From NCBI GenBank assembly GCA_012518675.1, contig JAAYRR010000032.1, positions 1 to 40,836 of the forward strand: 40,836 nt of DNA. The letters are read 5' to 3'. This document shows positions 31,918 through 39,942 of the stretch, piece after piece. Numbering within the stretch: position 1 is the stretch's first letter; the number at the start of each line of letters is the position of its first letter. The notes under the pieces are model-generated. The model was not told the DNA's origin, did not search any database, and was given only the letters and a program-made list of their open reading frames with translations. The DNA is from Bacillota bacterium. GTDB lineage: Bacteria; Bacillota; Dethiobacteria; DTU022; UBA8154. Made by a program: the position numbers and the translations under genes.

Positions 31918-32703
31918 TTGCAGATGTCTGAACAGGTACTTGTGCTGGAAAAACGGGCTGATTATGCAGTATTGACCTTAAACCGTCCCCCTTATAATCC
32001 CTTAAACGGACAAGTCTTTGCCGATCTGGGCAAAACGTTAACTGCGCTTGATTCTGACTTGGAAATGAAGGCTTTGGTTATTACAGGGTCAGGAACAAAG
32101 GCTTTTGCTGCCGGTGCAGATGTTACAGAAATTGCTGCCCATACCCCCCTGGAACAGTACACATTTTTGCGTTTAATACTTTCTACCTTAGAGCAGCTGG
32201 AAAACCTAAGGATGCCGACTGTCGCTGCTGTTAACGGCCTGGCCCTGGGCGGAGGGTGTGAATTGGCGCTGGCCTGTGACTTTCGCCTGGCAGCTGAAAA
32301 CGCCAAATTTGGGCAGCCGGAAATTAGCCTGGGGATTATGCCCGGGGGTGGCGGCACCCAGCGTTTGGCACGGCTAATCGGGTTGTCCCGGGCCAAAGAA
32401 CTCGTTCTTCTGGGGGAAACTATTGATGCGCCTACTGCTGAAAAATATGGGTTGGTCAACAGGGTGTTACCCGGCACGGAACTGATGGTGGAAGCGGAAA
32501 AAATGGCCGCCAAATTGGCCTCCCAACCGGTAATCGCTGCCGCAGTGATTAAAAAAGTAATGAACAGGGGGCAACAGTTGGATTTGGCCGCCGCGCTCGA
32601 ACTGGAAATTAGCAGTTTCATGGTGACCTTTACCAGCAAGGACGGCCAAGAAGGGCTGCATTCGTTTCTGGAAAAGCGGCAGCCGGAATTTAAAGGGAAA
32701 TAA
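31918..32703 (+). CDS. Enoyl-CoA hydratase/isomerase (crotonase family)
   Basis: The protein has 261 aa. AFAAGADVTEIAAH and NGLALGGGCELALACDFRLAAENAKFGQPEISLGIMPGGGGTQRL contain the oxyanion-hole segments and both catalytic glutamates of true hydratases. It adds water to a 2-enoyl-CoA, supplying the substrate for the dehydrogenase 28 nt upstream. TTG 31918 has GGGAGG 6 nt before it; ATG 31924 has a looser spacing of 12 nt. Confidence 0.93.
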   Translation: MQMSEQVLVLEKRADYAVLTLNRPPYNPLNGQVFADLGKTLTALDSDLEMKALVITGSGTKAFAAGADVTEIAAHTPLEQYTFLRLILSTLEQLENLRMPTVAAVNGLALGGGCELALACDFRLAAENAKFGQPEISLGIMPGGGGTQRLARLIGLSRAKELVLLGETIDAPTAEKYGLVNRVLPGTELMVEAEKMAAKLASQPVIAAAVIKKVMNRGQQLDLAAALELEISSFMVTFTSKDGQEGLHSFLEKRQPEFKGK

Positions 32704-32732
32704 TTTAGCAAAATAAAAGCAGGAAGGAGGAA

Positions 32733-34403
32733 ATGGTTTTGGCGTTATTCGTTCCCTACCCCAAGGAATTTGCAGAGGAATATAAAAGGAAAGGATATTG
32801 GGCGGGTCTTACCCTGGGGGAAGCTTTGGATGAAGTGGCAGCGGTTTTTCCCAATAAAGAGGCATTGGTTGCCGCAGACAGGCGTTTGAACTACACACAG
32901 CTCAAAGACGAGACAGATCGCCTGGCAGTAGGTTTTTTAGATTCTGGTTTAAAGCCGCGCGATCGTGTTATTGTGCAGCTGCCAAACATTGTCGAATTTG
33001 TATGTTGTTATTATGCTTTATTGAAAATAGGTGTGATTCCCGTAATGTGTCTCCCCCAGCACCGCTTTAGCGAAATTTCATACATTGCTGCACAATGTGA
33101 GGCGCGGGGGTATATCATTCCCGATGTATACAGGAGATTTGATTACCTAAAGTTTGCAGAGGAGATCAAGGAAGCGACACCCGCGCTGAAAAATGTCTAT
33201 GTCGCTGGGGAAAATTGTCCGGCAGGGTTTATTAACCTGCAGGAACTGATGCAAGCTGAAACAGACCCGGAACGGATCAGCACACTGTTAAAAGAAAACA
33301 GACCCGCTCCGATGGAGGCCGCTGTCTTTCTACTTTCCGGCGGGACAACGGGTTTACCCAAAGTTATCCCCCGCACCCATAACGATTACCTCTACACGAT
33401 GAAAGCAACGGCTTTACAGTCAGGGTTAAGTAAATATTCCAATTATTTGGCGATTGCACCCCTGGCCCATAACATGACGCTGTCCTGTCCAGGAATAGGC
33501 GGTACATTTATTAACGGCGGAAAAGTAATTCTTTCTCAATCAGTAGCTGTTAAGGACATGTGTGCAATTATTGAAAAAGAGAAGGTTACGATCGTTGGCC
33601 TGGTTCCAGCCCTGATTATCAGCTTATTAAATTATGAAAAAAAAGAGGAAAGCGATCTCTCCTCTCTGGTGAGCATTATCTCCGGGGGGTCCAAGTTAAA
33701 CCCCGAAGTGGCCAAAAGGGTGAAGCCGGAACTGGGCTGCAACTTAATTCAGCAATTTGGCATGGCTGAAGGTGTTCTGATGCAAACCGACGATCTGTCT
33801 GATGAGGAAAGGGTAATTTTTGAAACCATTGGCCGGCCAGTTTCCCCTGCTGATGAAATCAGGATTGTAGATGGTAACGGCTTGGATGTGCCTCCCGGTG
33901 AAGTGGGGGAAATGATCTGCCGGGGTGCTTATACGATCCGGGGCTATTATAAGGCACCGGAACATAACCGCACTGCTATTACTGCAGAGGGTTTTTTCCG
34001 GTCAGGCGACTTAATGCGCCTAGATGTAGAAAGTGGCTGTTACATTGTGGAGGGGCGGATTAAGGATATGATTAACCGCGGGGGGGAAAACATCAGCGCC
34101 GAAGAGCTCGACAACCTGATCTTATCCCATCCCAAGGTAGACAATGCTGCGGTGGTGGCCATGCCCGATCCGCTTTTAGGCGAAAAGTGTTGTGCTTATA
34201 TAACATTAAAAGAAAAACAAAGTTTAACACTGGAAGAGTTAAATTCCTTTCTGCTTAGCAAGCAGATTGCCAAATTTAAATTGCCGGAAAGGCTGGAAAT
34301 TGTCGCTGAACTGCCTTTGACAAATGTGGGTAAAGTTTCAAAAAGGGAACTTAAATTGGATATTGAAGCAAAAATAAAGCAAGAAAATGCTGCAAAAGAA
34401 TAA
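32733..34403 (+). CDS. Aryl-acid:CoA/AMP ligase related to EntE/DhbE
   Basis: The protein has 556 aa. YPKEFAEEYKRKGYWAGLTLGEAL, FLLSGGTTGLPKVIPRTHNDYLY, GRPVSPADEIRI, RGYYKAPEHN and GRIKDMINRGGENISAEELDNL follow the 2,3-dihydroxybenzoate-AMP ligase family closely, including the catalytic C-terminal Lys (TNVGKVSKREL). In the acyl pocket AHNMTLSCPG has Cys where 2,3-DHB enzymes have Ser (EntE Ser240); Cys is seen in salicylate-activating members. No carrier protein is present, so CoA is the likely acceptor. GGAGG is only 2 nt from ATG 32733, so TTG 32739 may be the real start. It activates the imported acid. Confidence 0.9.
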   Translation: MVLALFVPYPKEFAEEYKRKGYWAGLTLGEALDEVAAVFPNKEALVAADRRLNYTQLKDETDRLAVGFLDSGLKPRDRVIVQLPNIVEFVCCYYALLKIGVIPVMCLPQHRFSEISYIAAQCEARGYIIPDVYRRFDYLKFAEEIKEATPALKNVYVAGENCPAGFINLQELMQAETDPERISTLLKENRPAPMEAAVFLLSGGTTGLPKVIPRTHNDYLYTMKATALQSGLSKYSNYLAIAPLAHNMTLSCPGIGGTFINGGKVILSQSVAVKDMCAIIEKEKVTIVGLVPALIISLLNYEKKEESDLSSLVSIISGGSKLNPEVAKRVKPELGCNLIQQFGMAEGVLMQTDDLSDEERVIFETIGRPVSPADEIRIVDGNGLDVPPGEVGEMICRGAYTIRGYYKAPEHNRTAITAEGFFRSGDLMRLDVESGCYIVEGRIKDMINRGGENISAEELDNLILSHPKVDNAAVVAMPDPLLGEKCCAYITLKEKQSLTLEELNSFLLSKQIAKFKLPERLEIVAELPLTNVGKVSKRELKLDIEAKIKQENAAKE

Positions 34404-34466
34404 AAAGTTAAAGCAAGATGGAAAAATACATGAAAATAAAACTGTCTAAGAAAGGGGTTGTTCCCC

Positions 34467-35555
34467 ATGCTATTTTCTCCCGTAAATTATAAAAATCTTA
34501 GTTTAAAAAACAGGCTCGTCTGGCTGCCGGTTGTCAGTTGGCTGGCTGAGGAAGATGGTTTTGTAACCGATGCGCTGATTGATCGCTACCGCCGCCGGGC
34601 AGAAGGCGGCATCGGTATGGTCACCCTGGAAGCTACCGGTGTCCTGGATCGGAGAAGCCCCAGGCTGGTTAAAATTTGCGACGACAAATATATGCCCGGG
34701 CTGGAAAAACTTGTGCAGGCAGTGCATGATGCCGGCGCCAAAATTTCTGTGCAGCTGATCCACTATGCTAAAAAGTCTAAACGGACGGGGTGGAAGCAAC
34801 AGGTTGAAGATTTGAGCCTGGACGAAATTGAACAGGTCAAAAAGGATTATGAGGCGGCAGTGGTCAGGGCCAAAAAAGTAGGCTTTGATGTTGCTGAAAT
34901 TCACGTAGCACACAGTTATACCCTGGCCTCCTTTATTTCTCTTTTGAACAAGCGTAAAGATGAATACGGCCGCGATATTAACGGCAGGGCCAAGCTCGTT
35001 CTTGATATTTTGGAAAGGTGCCGGGATAAAGTAGGCGACGACTATGCGATCGGCGCCCGGATTAGCGGTGAAGAATTTGTGATGGGCGGCAATACTTTGA
35101 AGCAGACCAAGGTAATTTCACGGCTGATGGCTGAAAAGGGATTGGATTACCTCAGCGTTTCAGCCGGTGGGAAAGATGAGGACGGGGACTGGTATACAGG
35201 TTACAGTTCAACCCGGAGCATGCCCACCGCCAACCTGCCCTATGGGTGCCATGTCTACCTGGCCAAAGGCCTCCGGGACGAAGTGGCCCCCCTCGGGGTG
35301 CCGGTTATTGCTTCGGGGAAAATCAATACCCTGGAACTGGCGGAAGAAATTATTAAAGAGGAAAAAGCCGATCTGATCGGGGTCTGCCGTCCCTTGCTGG
35401 CCGACCCGGACTGGGCGCTGAAACTGAAGGAAAATAGGGAAGATGAACTGGTAAAGTGTACTTATTGTAACACCTGCCTGGTCAGGGATCAGCGCTTCGA
35501 AGCGGTGGAATGTATTGAAGCCGAAAAAGCGGCAAGAAGAGCAAAAAAGGAATAA
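34467..35555 (+). CDS. Old-yellow-enzyme-family FMN oxidoreductase (enoate/dienoyl-CoA reductase-like), lacking the FAD/NAD domain
   Basis: The protein has 362 aa. The TIM barrel starts LFSPVNYKNLSLKNRLVW and contains EIHVAHSYTLASFISLLNKRKDEYGRD, the substrate-site His pair of the family, and VPVIASGKINT for FMN phosphate binding. CTYCNTC with a further Cys 12 residues later matches the [4Fe-4S] site. Full-length 2,4-dienoyl-CoA or 2-enoate reductases have about 650 aa; here the protein stops after the Fe-S loop. It must take electrons from a separate partner. ATG 34467 follows AAAGGGG by 9 nt. It probably reduces a C=C bond of the acyl-CoA or ring. Confidence 0.9.
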   Translation: MLFSPVNYKNLSLKNRLVWLPVVSWLAEEDGFVTDALIDRYRRRAEGGIGMVTLEATGVLDRRSPRLVKICDDKYMPGLEKLVQAVHDAGAKISVQLIHYAKKSKRTGWKQQVEDLSLDEIEQVKKDYEAAVVRAKKVGFDVAEIHVAHSYTLASFISLLNKRKDEYGRDINGRAKLVLDILERCRDKVGDDYAIGARISGEEFVMGGNTLKQTKVISRLMAEKGLDYLSVSAGGKDEDGDWYTGYSSTRSMPTANLPYGCHVYLAKGLRDEVAPLGVPVIASGKINTLELAEEIIKEEKADLIGVCRPLLADPDWALKLKENREDELVKCTYCNTCLVRDQRFEAVECIEAEKAARRAKKE

Positions 35556-35571
35556 ATAAAACATTCCGATA

Positions 35572-35590
35572 ACCTGCGTTTGCAGGTCTT
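35572..35590 (+). terminator. Hairpin after the oxidoreductase gene
   Basis: ACCTGC and GCAGGT pair around GTTT, followed by CTTTATC. It is a weak-to-moderate terminator. Confidence 0.55.
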
Positions 35591-35617
35591 TATCTATATT
35601 TTCTAGCAGGGCGAATT

Positions 35618-35668
35618 AAAGGGAGGCGCCCAAGGTTTGGTTTTGGTTTGCCAATCGCGCCTCCCTTT
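35618..35668 (+). terminator. Long-stem hairpin between the catabolic genes and the TRAP genes
   Basis: AAAGGGAGGCGC and GCGCCTCCCTTT form a perfect 12-bp stem around a 27-nt loop. It could terminate or attenuate read-through, making the TRAP genes a partly separate unit. Confidence 0.7.
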
Positions 35669-35714
35669 CCCCCCACTTTTTTTAAAAGTAAAAAGTTGAG
35701 AAGATATTTTAAAG

Positions 35715-35769
35715 TTGTAACATTCTGAAACAGGTGCCACTAAATTAGAAAACCTTACAACCTTGTAAG
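35715..35769. promoter_or_regulatory. Candidate regulatory sites upstream of dctP
   Basis: CTTACAACCTTGTAAG (35754-35769) is a perfect 16-bp palindrome, and TTGTAACATTCTG (35715) resembles the half-sites of arrays A and B. A weak sigma-A-like TTGAGA-16-TAACAT overlaps (35696-35723). No good sigma-54 site is seen here. Confidence 0.45.
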
Positions 35770-35831
35770 TTATGAATCAGGAAAAAGGGCTGCTGGCTTT
35801 AATAAAAAAATTATTTAGGAGGGAACATCAA

Positions 35832-36878
35832 TTGAAAAACAAGGTGTTGGTAGCAGTTCTGGTGCTTGTACTTGGTGTGAGCATGATAATCATGGGTTGC
35901 GGACAGGGAAACGGTGTCCAGGAAAACGGTGTCCAGGGAAACGGCCCTGCCGGGGGAAAATTAATTTTTAAATTTGCCCACCATTGGGCCCCCCAAAGTG
36001 TTTCCGGCAGGGGTTTTCAGTACTTTGCCGATGCTGTCAAGGAAAAAAGTGACGGCCAGATAGAAATTGAAGTATACCCTGCGGATTCGCTGGTGGCAGG
36101 CGCAGAAATGTACGAAGCGATGCTGGATGATGTTGTTGATATCGGTTATGTAACCACTTCCCAGATATCCCCCCGGATCAGTGAGTTGAACATAATGGAA
36201 ATACCCGGTATCTACGATTCGAGCGGCGGTGATTTTGATTATTTTGCTTATGCTGCTGAAGTCAAGCCTTACTTAGATAAAATTTATGAAAAACACGGGC
36301 TTAAATTTTTATACGAAATTGACCAGGGGGATATGGTGGTATGTTCCACACAGCCCCTGCAAAAAATAAGTGACTTTAAAGGCAAAAGGATTCGGGATTA
36401 CGGCGTATGGGCCGGCCGGGCGCTGGAAACCCTTGATGTGGCGCCGATGACCATTCCCCCTGGGGATTGTGCCCTGTCGTTAGAAAGAAATGTTGTAGAT
36501 GGTGCTTTCGGCACCTGGGGTTTTTGTGACGGTTTTAAACTATACGAACTGGCCCCGCATATCACCTGGATGAATTTAGGGGGCATCAGTGCACATGTTT
36601 TCTTAAAACAGGAAACTTGGGAGGCGTTAACACCTGAACAACAGCAAATTTTACACGAAGCTGCGTCAGAGGCGATGCAAAAACATTCAGAATACCTGGC
36701 AGAAACAGAGCTGAGTTTTATTGAAACTTCTGAAGCAGAGGGTGCCACTCATTATCAAATAACAGATGAAATGCGAAGTGAAATGTTGGAAAGGTTTGAC
36801 ACTGTATTTGAACAAACCAGAGATGTTATCGGACCTTTAGGCGAAGAGCTTTTGGACAAGTTATTAAGCATGAGATAA
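35832..36878 (+). CDS. TRAP transporter solute-binding lipoprotein (DctP family)
   Basis: The protein has 348 aa. It has a basic N-terminus, a hydrophobic stretch and a lipobox-like IIMGC, so it is probably a lipid-anchored extracellular receptor. KLIFKFAHHWAPQSVSGRGFQYFADAVKEKSDGQIEIEVYPADSLVAG is the DctP N-terminal domain. The later AHVFLKQETWEALTPEQQQILHEAA also fits. TTG 35832 follows TAGGAGGG by 8-9 nt; the track start 35772 would bury the signal peptide. A duplicated GNGVQ linker follows the lipid Cys. DctP proteins usually bind carboxylates. Confidence 0.93.
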   Translation: MKNKVLVAVLVLVLGVSMIIMGCGQGNGVQENGVQGNGPAGGKLIFKFAHHWAPQSVSGRGFQYFADAVKEKSDGQIEIEVYPADSLVAGAEMYEAMLDDVVDIGYVTTSQISPRISELNIMEIPGIYDSSGGDFDYFAYAAEVKPYLDKIYEKHGLKFLYEIDQGDMVVCSTQPLQKISDFKGKRIRDYGVWAGRALETLDVAPMTIPPGDCALSLERNVVDGAFGTWGFCDGFKLYELAPHITWMNLGGISAHVFLKQETWEALTPEQQQILHEAASEAMQKHSEYLAETELSFIETSEAEGATHYQITDEMRSEMLERFDTVFEQTRDVIGPLGEELLDKLLSMR

Positions 36879-37222
36879 GCTGAACGATTCCCTTTGGTTT
36901 TTAAGCAAACAAAGCAGGGGAGGGTTTTCCCACAAGTATTATTGATATGAAGCCGGGTCAAGGCAAGGAAACCTGCCAAGAAGGAACCAACCAGGCAAGG
37001 GTTACAGCCGGCAGGGTTGCATACCTTCCGTATAATAATTACGGCAGTTTCTAATCTGACTACAGGTCAAAGGCCTTTCTTATCCCGTACTGTACTTTAG
37101 CCTTCCCCTGCAAACAAAAAATGTTGCCATATTGTCGGCTACAGCAATAAAAAAGCCCGGGTATGTAGGCAGGGCTCGCAATACCGGAACCTGCAACTTT
37201 GGGCTGGAAAGGGTCAATTAAA
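36879..37222. other. 344-bp gap between dctP and dctQ
   Basis: No gene is seen. TATAAT occurs near 37031 without a good -35. On the minus strand AGCCC/GGGCT followed by six T (about 37144-37168) looks like a weak terminator facing dctP. TRAP genes are usually contiguous, so this gap is unusual. Confidence 0.5.
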
Positions 37223-37702
37223 ATGCGACAGTTGAGTAAATTCATTGAAACAAGCAGCGAATACCTGGCTATTTTTTCAGGTTTCCTGGTTTTTGTCATG
37301 TGTATTCTTTCCACCTATGAAGCTATTTCCAGGACCGTCTTCAATGCCCCTACAAAATGGACGATTTCGATATCCGCCTTTTTAATGATCTATGCAATTC
37401 TTTTCAGTTCAGCCTACTGCTTTTTAAAAGAAGGCCATATCCGCATAGAGCTCTTGTTGGATAAGGTGGGGAAGGCTTGGAGCCGTTTTTTACTGATTAG
37501 CGGTTATCTGATCTGTGCAGCGGTTGTTGTTTTATTGTGTTGGAAGGGTTTAATACTAACAAGCAGATCGCTGGCAGGCGGTTGGTTGACCCAGACTGCA
37601 GTTCAAGTGCCGATTGGCTACGTCAACGCAGCCATCCCTTTAGGCTGTTTATTTATGATATTGGCACTTTTTGTTTTGATTTATAAAATAATTGGGGAAT
37701 AA
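37223..37702 (+). CDS. TRAP transporter small permease (DctQ family)
   Basis: The protein has 159 aa with four predicted membrane helices. FEAISRTVFNAPTKWTISISAFLMIYAILFSSAYCFLKEGHIRIELLLDKV fits the DctQ pattern (read as YEAISRTV here). It bridges the binding protein and DctM. ATG 37223 follows GGAAAGGG by about 9 nt; the track start 37199 is less well placed. Confidence 0.9.
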   Translation: MRQLSKFIETSSEYLAIFSGFLVFVMCILSTYEAISRTVFNAPTKWTISISAFLMIYAILFSSAYCFLKEGHIRIELLLDKVGKAWSRFLLISGYLICAAVVVLLCWKGLILTSRSLAGGWLTQTAVQVPIGYVNAAIPLGCLFMILALFVLIYKIIGE

Positions 37703-37727
37703 AACAGAGTCAGGAGGGTAGTTCTAG

Positions 37728-39149
37728 ATGTTTGAACTGGTTGTATTGGTAGCCTTACTGCTGTTTTTTGTCATCTTGGGTGTGCCGGTGGCCTTTGCCC
37801 TGGGCATAACTTCTGTAATAGGGATATCTGTTTTTTTATCACCGGCTCAACTTTCACAGATGGCCAATATATGTTATACACAGGCCTCTAGCTTAACCTT
37901 GATGGTGGCGCCGCTGTTTATCTTGATGTCTGAACTGATCAGCAGCGGTGGTTTGTCCAAAGATATTTTTGACGTTTTAAGCAGGTGGTTTAAAAAGTTC
38001 CCGGGGGGGCTGGCGATCAGCAACGTTTTTGCCTGTACGGTATTTGCTGCTTTATGCGGTTCCAGCCCTGTTACAGCGGTGACAATCGGTAAAATCAGTG
38101 TCCCGGAAATGATCAACAAAGGATATAACCGCGGCTTTAGCATCGGCTCCACGGTAGCCGGCGGCACGATCGGGATTTTAATTCCCCCCAGCTTGTCGCT
38201 GATTATCTACGGCGTAATTACTGAAACCTCCATCAGCAAGCTGTTTATGGCCGGTATAGTGCCCGGCCTGCTGCTTTCCTTGAGCTTTTGTATCTATATT
38301 TATCTTAAAGTTAAATTGAATCCTGCTATGGGGGGATTATCTGTTGAAGAGCCCCTGCCTGCTAAAAATTTGCCTACATTTAATGTGGCATCTTCCGGTA
38401 GTACGCCAGTGGATAATGTTGCTGCTGGCAAGCTGTCCGCGAAAAGTTTCTCTAATGGCGGTCCAGTTAGCGAAGGTTCAGATTTGGTAAGCCAGTCCTC
38501 CCTTGGCCGGGACCTGTTGATCATGGGGCCGCTCCTGTCGTTGATAATCGTTGTGCTGGGTTCCATGTTTTTGGGATATGTGACGCCTACCGAAGCGGCC
38601 GGGGTGGGTGCCTTTGGGGCATTTTTAATTGTTGTAGCCATGGGAAGGTTAACCTGGCCGTTATTTTTAAACGTACTTAAAGAAACTGCCAAAACCAGCG
38701 CCATGCTTTTATTTCTAATAATTTTTGGGTTGGTATTTTCTTATATGGCCAGCTCTTTAGGTATACCGCGGGAAATATCCGGTATATTGGTAGGTATTAG
38801 CACCAGCAAATGGGTTATTCTAACATTTGTACTGCTCTTTTGGGTGGCCGGAGGTTGTATCCTGGACCCCACAGGCTTAATAGTAATATCCATGCCCATC
38901 TTATACCCGCCTTTGCTGGCTTTGGGGTTCGAACCGATCTGGATCGGCATTATTTCCACACTTACAATTTGTATTGGCATGATTACCCCGCCGGTAGGCC
39001 TGAATTTATATGTTGTTAAGGGTATTACTGACGCCTCCTTTGAAGAAATTGTAGCCGGTTCGATGCCCTTCCTGCTGGTAATTGTAGTTGTCATGCTGAT
39101 TCTGATTGCTTTCCCGCAAATTGTGATGTTTGTACCCAATGCGATGTAG
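37728..39149 (+). CDS. TRAP transporter large permease (DctM family) with an extra hydrophilic loop
   Basis: The protein has 473 aa with about 12 membrane segments. GVPVAFALGITSV, CGSSPVTAVTIGKISVPEM, GGTIGILIPPSLSLIIYG and GMITPPVGLNLYV are DctM signatures. It is the Na+- or H+-coupled translocation subunit. It is longer than the usual ~425 aa because of a Ser/Gly/Asn-rich insert of about 40-50 residues after KVKLNPAMGG (about 203-260), in a loop between helices. GGAGGG lies 10-11 nt before the ATG, 25 nt after dctQ. Confidence 0.94.
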   Translation: MFELVVLVALLLFFVILGVPVAFALGITSVIGISVFLSPAQLSQMANICYTQASSLTLMVAPLFILMSELISSGGLSKDIFDVLSRWFKKFPGGLAISNVFACTVFAALCGSSPVTAVTIGKISVPEMINKGYNRGFSIGSTVAGGTIGILIPPSLSLIIYGVITETSISKLFMAGIVPGLLLSLSFCIYIYLKVKLNPAMGGLSVEEPLPAKNLPTFNVASSGSTPVDNVAAGKLSAKSFSNGGPVSEGSDLVSQSSLGRDLLIMGPLLSLIIVVLGSMFLGYVTPTEAAGVGAFGAFLIVVAMGRLTWPLFLNVLKETAKTSAMLLFLIIFGLVFSYMASSLGIPREISGILVGISTSKWVILTFVLLFWVAGGCILDPTGLIVISMPILYPPLLALGFEPIWIGIISTLTICIGMITPPVGLNLYVVKGITDASFEEIVAGSMPFLLVIVVVMLILIAFPQIVMFVPNAM

Positions 39150-39278
39150 TTGAAATGCAACTGGATGGTAGAACAGGGCTCTTTTACATTTTCACATGGC
39201 AGCTTAAACGATTAAACCTGTAAGTTGTATTATTGACCTTTGCCGGCCGCCGGTACGGCGTTCTTTCAGAACGGATAC

Positions 39279-39326
39279 AAACCGGGGCTGGCATAATAAA
39301 CATATATTTACCCCGGTTTCTATTTG
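39279..39326 (+). terminator. Probable terminator of the TRAP genes
   Basis: AAACCGGGG and CCCCGGTTT pair around a 23-nt AT-rich loop, followed by CTATTTG. It lies 130 nt after dctM. Confidence 0.55.
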
Positions 39327-39340
39327 TAAAGTCCTTCTAG

Positions 39341-39379
39341 CCCGTCTGAAAGCCTAACAGTTATGCGCTTTCAGACGGG
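39341..39379. other. Second strong hairpin after the TRAP genes
   Basis: CCCGTCTGAAAG and CTTTCAGACGGG form a perfect 12-bp stem with a 15-nt loop. GTTTATA follows, so it may be a back-up terminator. Confidence 0.55.
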
Positions 39380-39669
39380 GTTTATACCAAAATCTAAAAT
39401 ATAAAAGTAAAGCGCTTTTAGGCACCTTAAATTGACAAATTTAAATAAAAAGATTTGCCCGGCAGCAGCACTGCTTCACAGGGTAAGCTGGGGGCAATCT
39501 GCAGTGCACAGTGCAAATTTTCAGCCTGCGGTGCGCCAATGGTTTTTGTAAATGTTACCTTAAAAGCATGATTTTTATTCGGCGAAGATGTCACCCCTGT
39601 GGCGACATTTTATCAGAACAAATTCAACATGACATTATCATAGAATAACTACATTTTGGTCTGCAGCGG

Positions 39670-39698
39670 TTGACAGGCTCGCTAAGAGTGGCTATAAT
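39670..39698 (+). promoter_or_regulatory. Consensus sigma-A promoter of tRNA-Ala
   Basis: TTGACA, a 17-nt spacer and TATAAT, 20 nt before the tRNA. Confidence 0.95.
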
Positions 39699-39717
39699 AT
39701 AAAAGGAAAATAAATGT

Positions 39718-39792
39718 GGGGCTGTGGCGCAGGGGGAGCGCGCCTCCTTGGCATGGAGGAGGCCGCGGGTTCGAATCCCGCCAGCTCCACCA
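39718..39792 (+). tRNA. tRNA-Ala (anticodon GGC), CCA encoded
   Basis: GGGGCTG pairs with CAGCTCC to make the acceptor stem, including the G3:U70 wobble that specifies alanine. The anticodon stem CCTCC/GGAGG holds loop TTGGCAT with anticodon GGC. The T-arm is GCGGG-TTCGAAT-CCCGC. CCA is encoded at the 3' end. Confidence 0.98.
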
Positions 39793-39819
39793 TATTAAGT
39801 AAGCGAAATTGATGCAATC

Positions 39820-39847
39820 AAGACCCGCCGTAAGTGGCGGGTCTTTT
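39820..39847 (+). terminator. Terminator of tRNA-Ala
   Basis: AAGACCCGCC and GGCGGGTCTT pair around a 6-nt loop, ending in four T. Confidence 0.88.
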
Positions 39848-39876
39848 GTGTGCCGGGGCGTGCAACGGGGGCGGCG

Positions 39877-39902
39877 TGCAATAGGGACGGTTCCTGTTGC
39901 AT
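39877..39902 (+). repeat. Left REP hairpin of the RAYT gene
   Basis: TGCAATAGG GACGGTT CCTGTTGCA folds as an 8-9 bp stem with one mismatch. It shares GGGACGGTTCCTG with the lon-bioY cluster. Confidence 0.88.
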
Positions 39903-39942
39903 CATAATCGATTGCATGTTAAAATTTCCTGGAGGTGATTTT

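Larger units (their letters stand above)
39150..39669. other. Gap between the TRAP genes and tRNA-Ala
   Basis: Besides the two hairpins listed separately, I see no gene. ATGTC...GACAT around 39587-39608 is a weak dyad. The region is AT-rich near the tRNA promoter. Confidence 0.5.

Noticed and set aside
35785-35800. Sigma-54 promoter for the TRAP genes (GG-N10-GC in the dctP leader)
   Set aside because: Only the GG/GC pair matches; the TGGCAC and TTGC context is missing.
37060-37314. 84-aa minus-strand ORF in the dctP-dctQ gap
   Set aside because: It overlaps the dctQ 5' end, lacks a good RBS and has no recognisable features.
39718-39792. tRNA-Ala as an integration (att) site for an island
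   Set aside because: No integrase gene or direct repeat of the tRNA 3' end is seen in the window; the adjacent RAYT does not use tRNA att sites.
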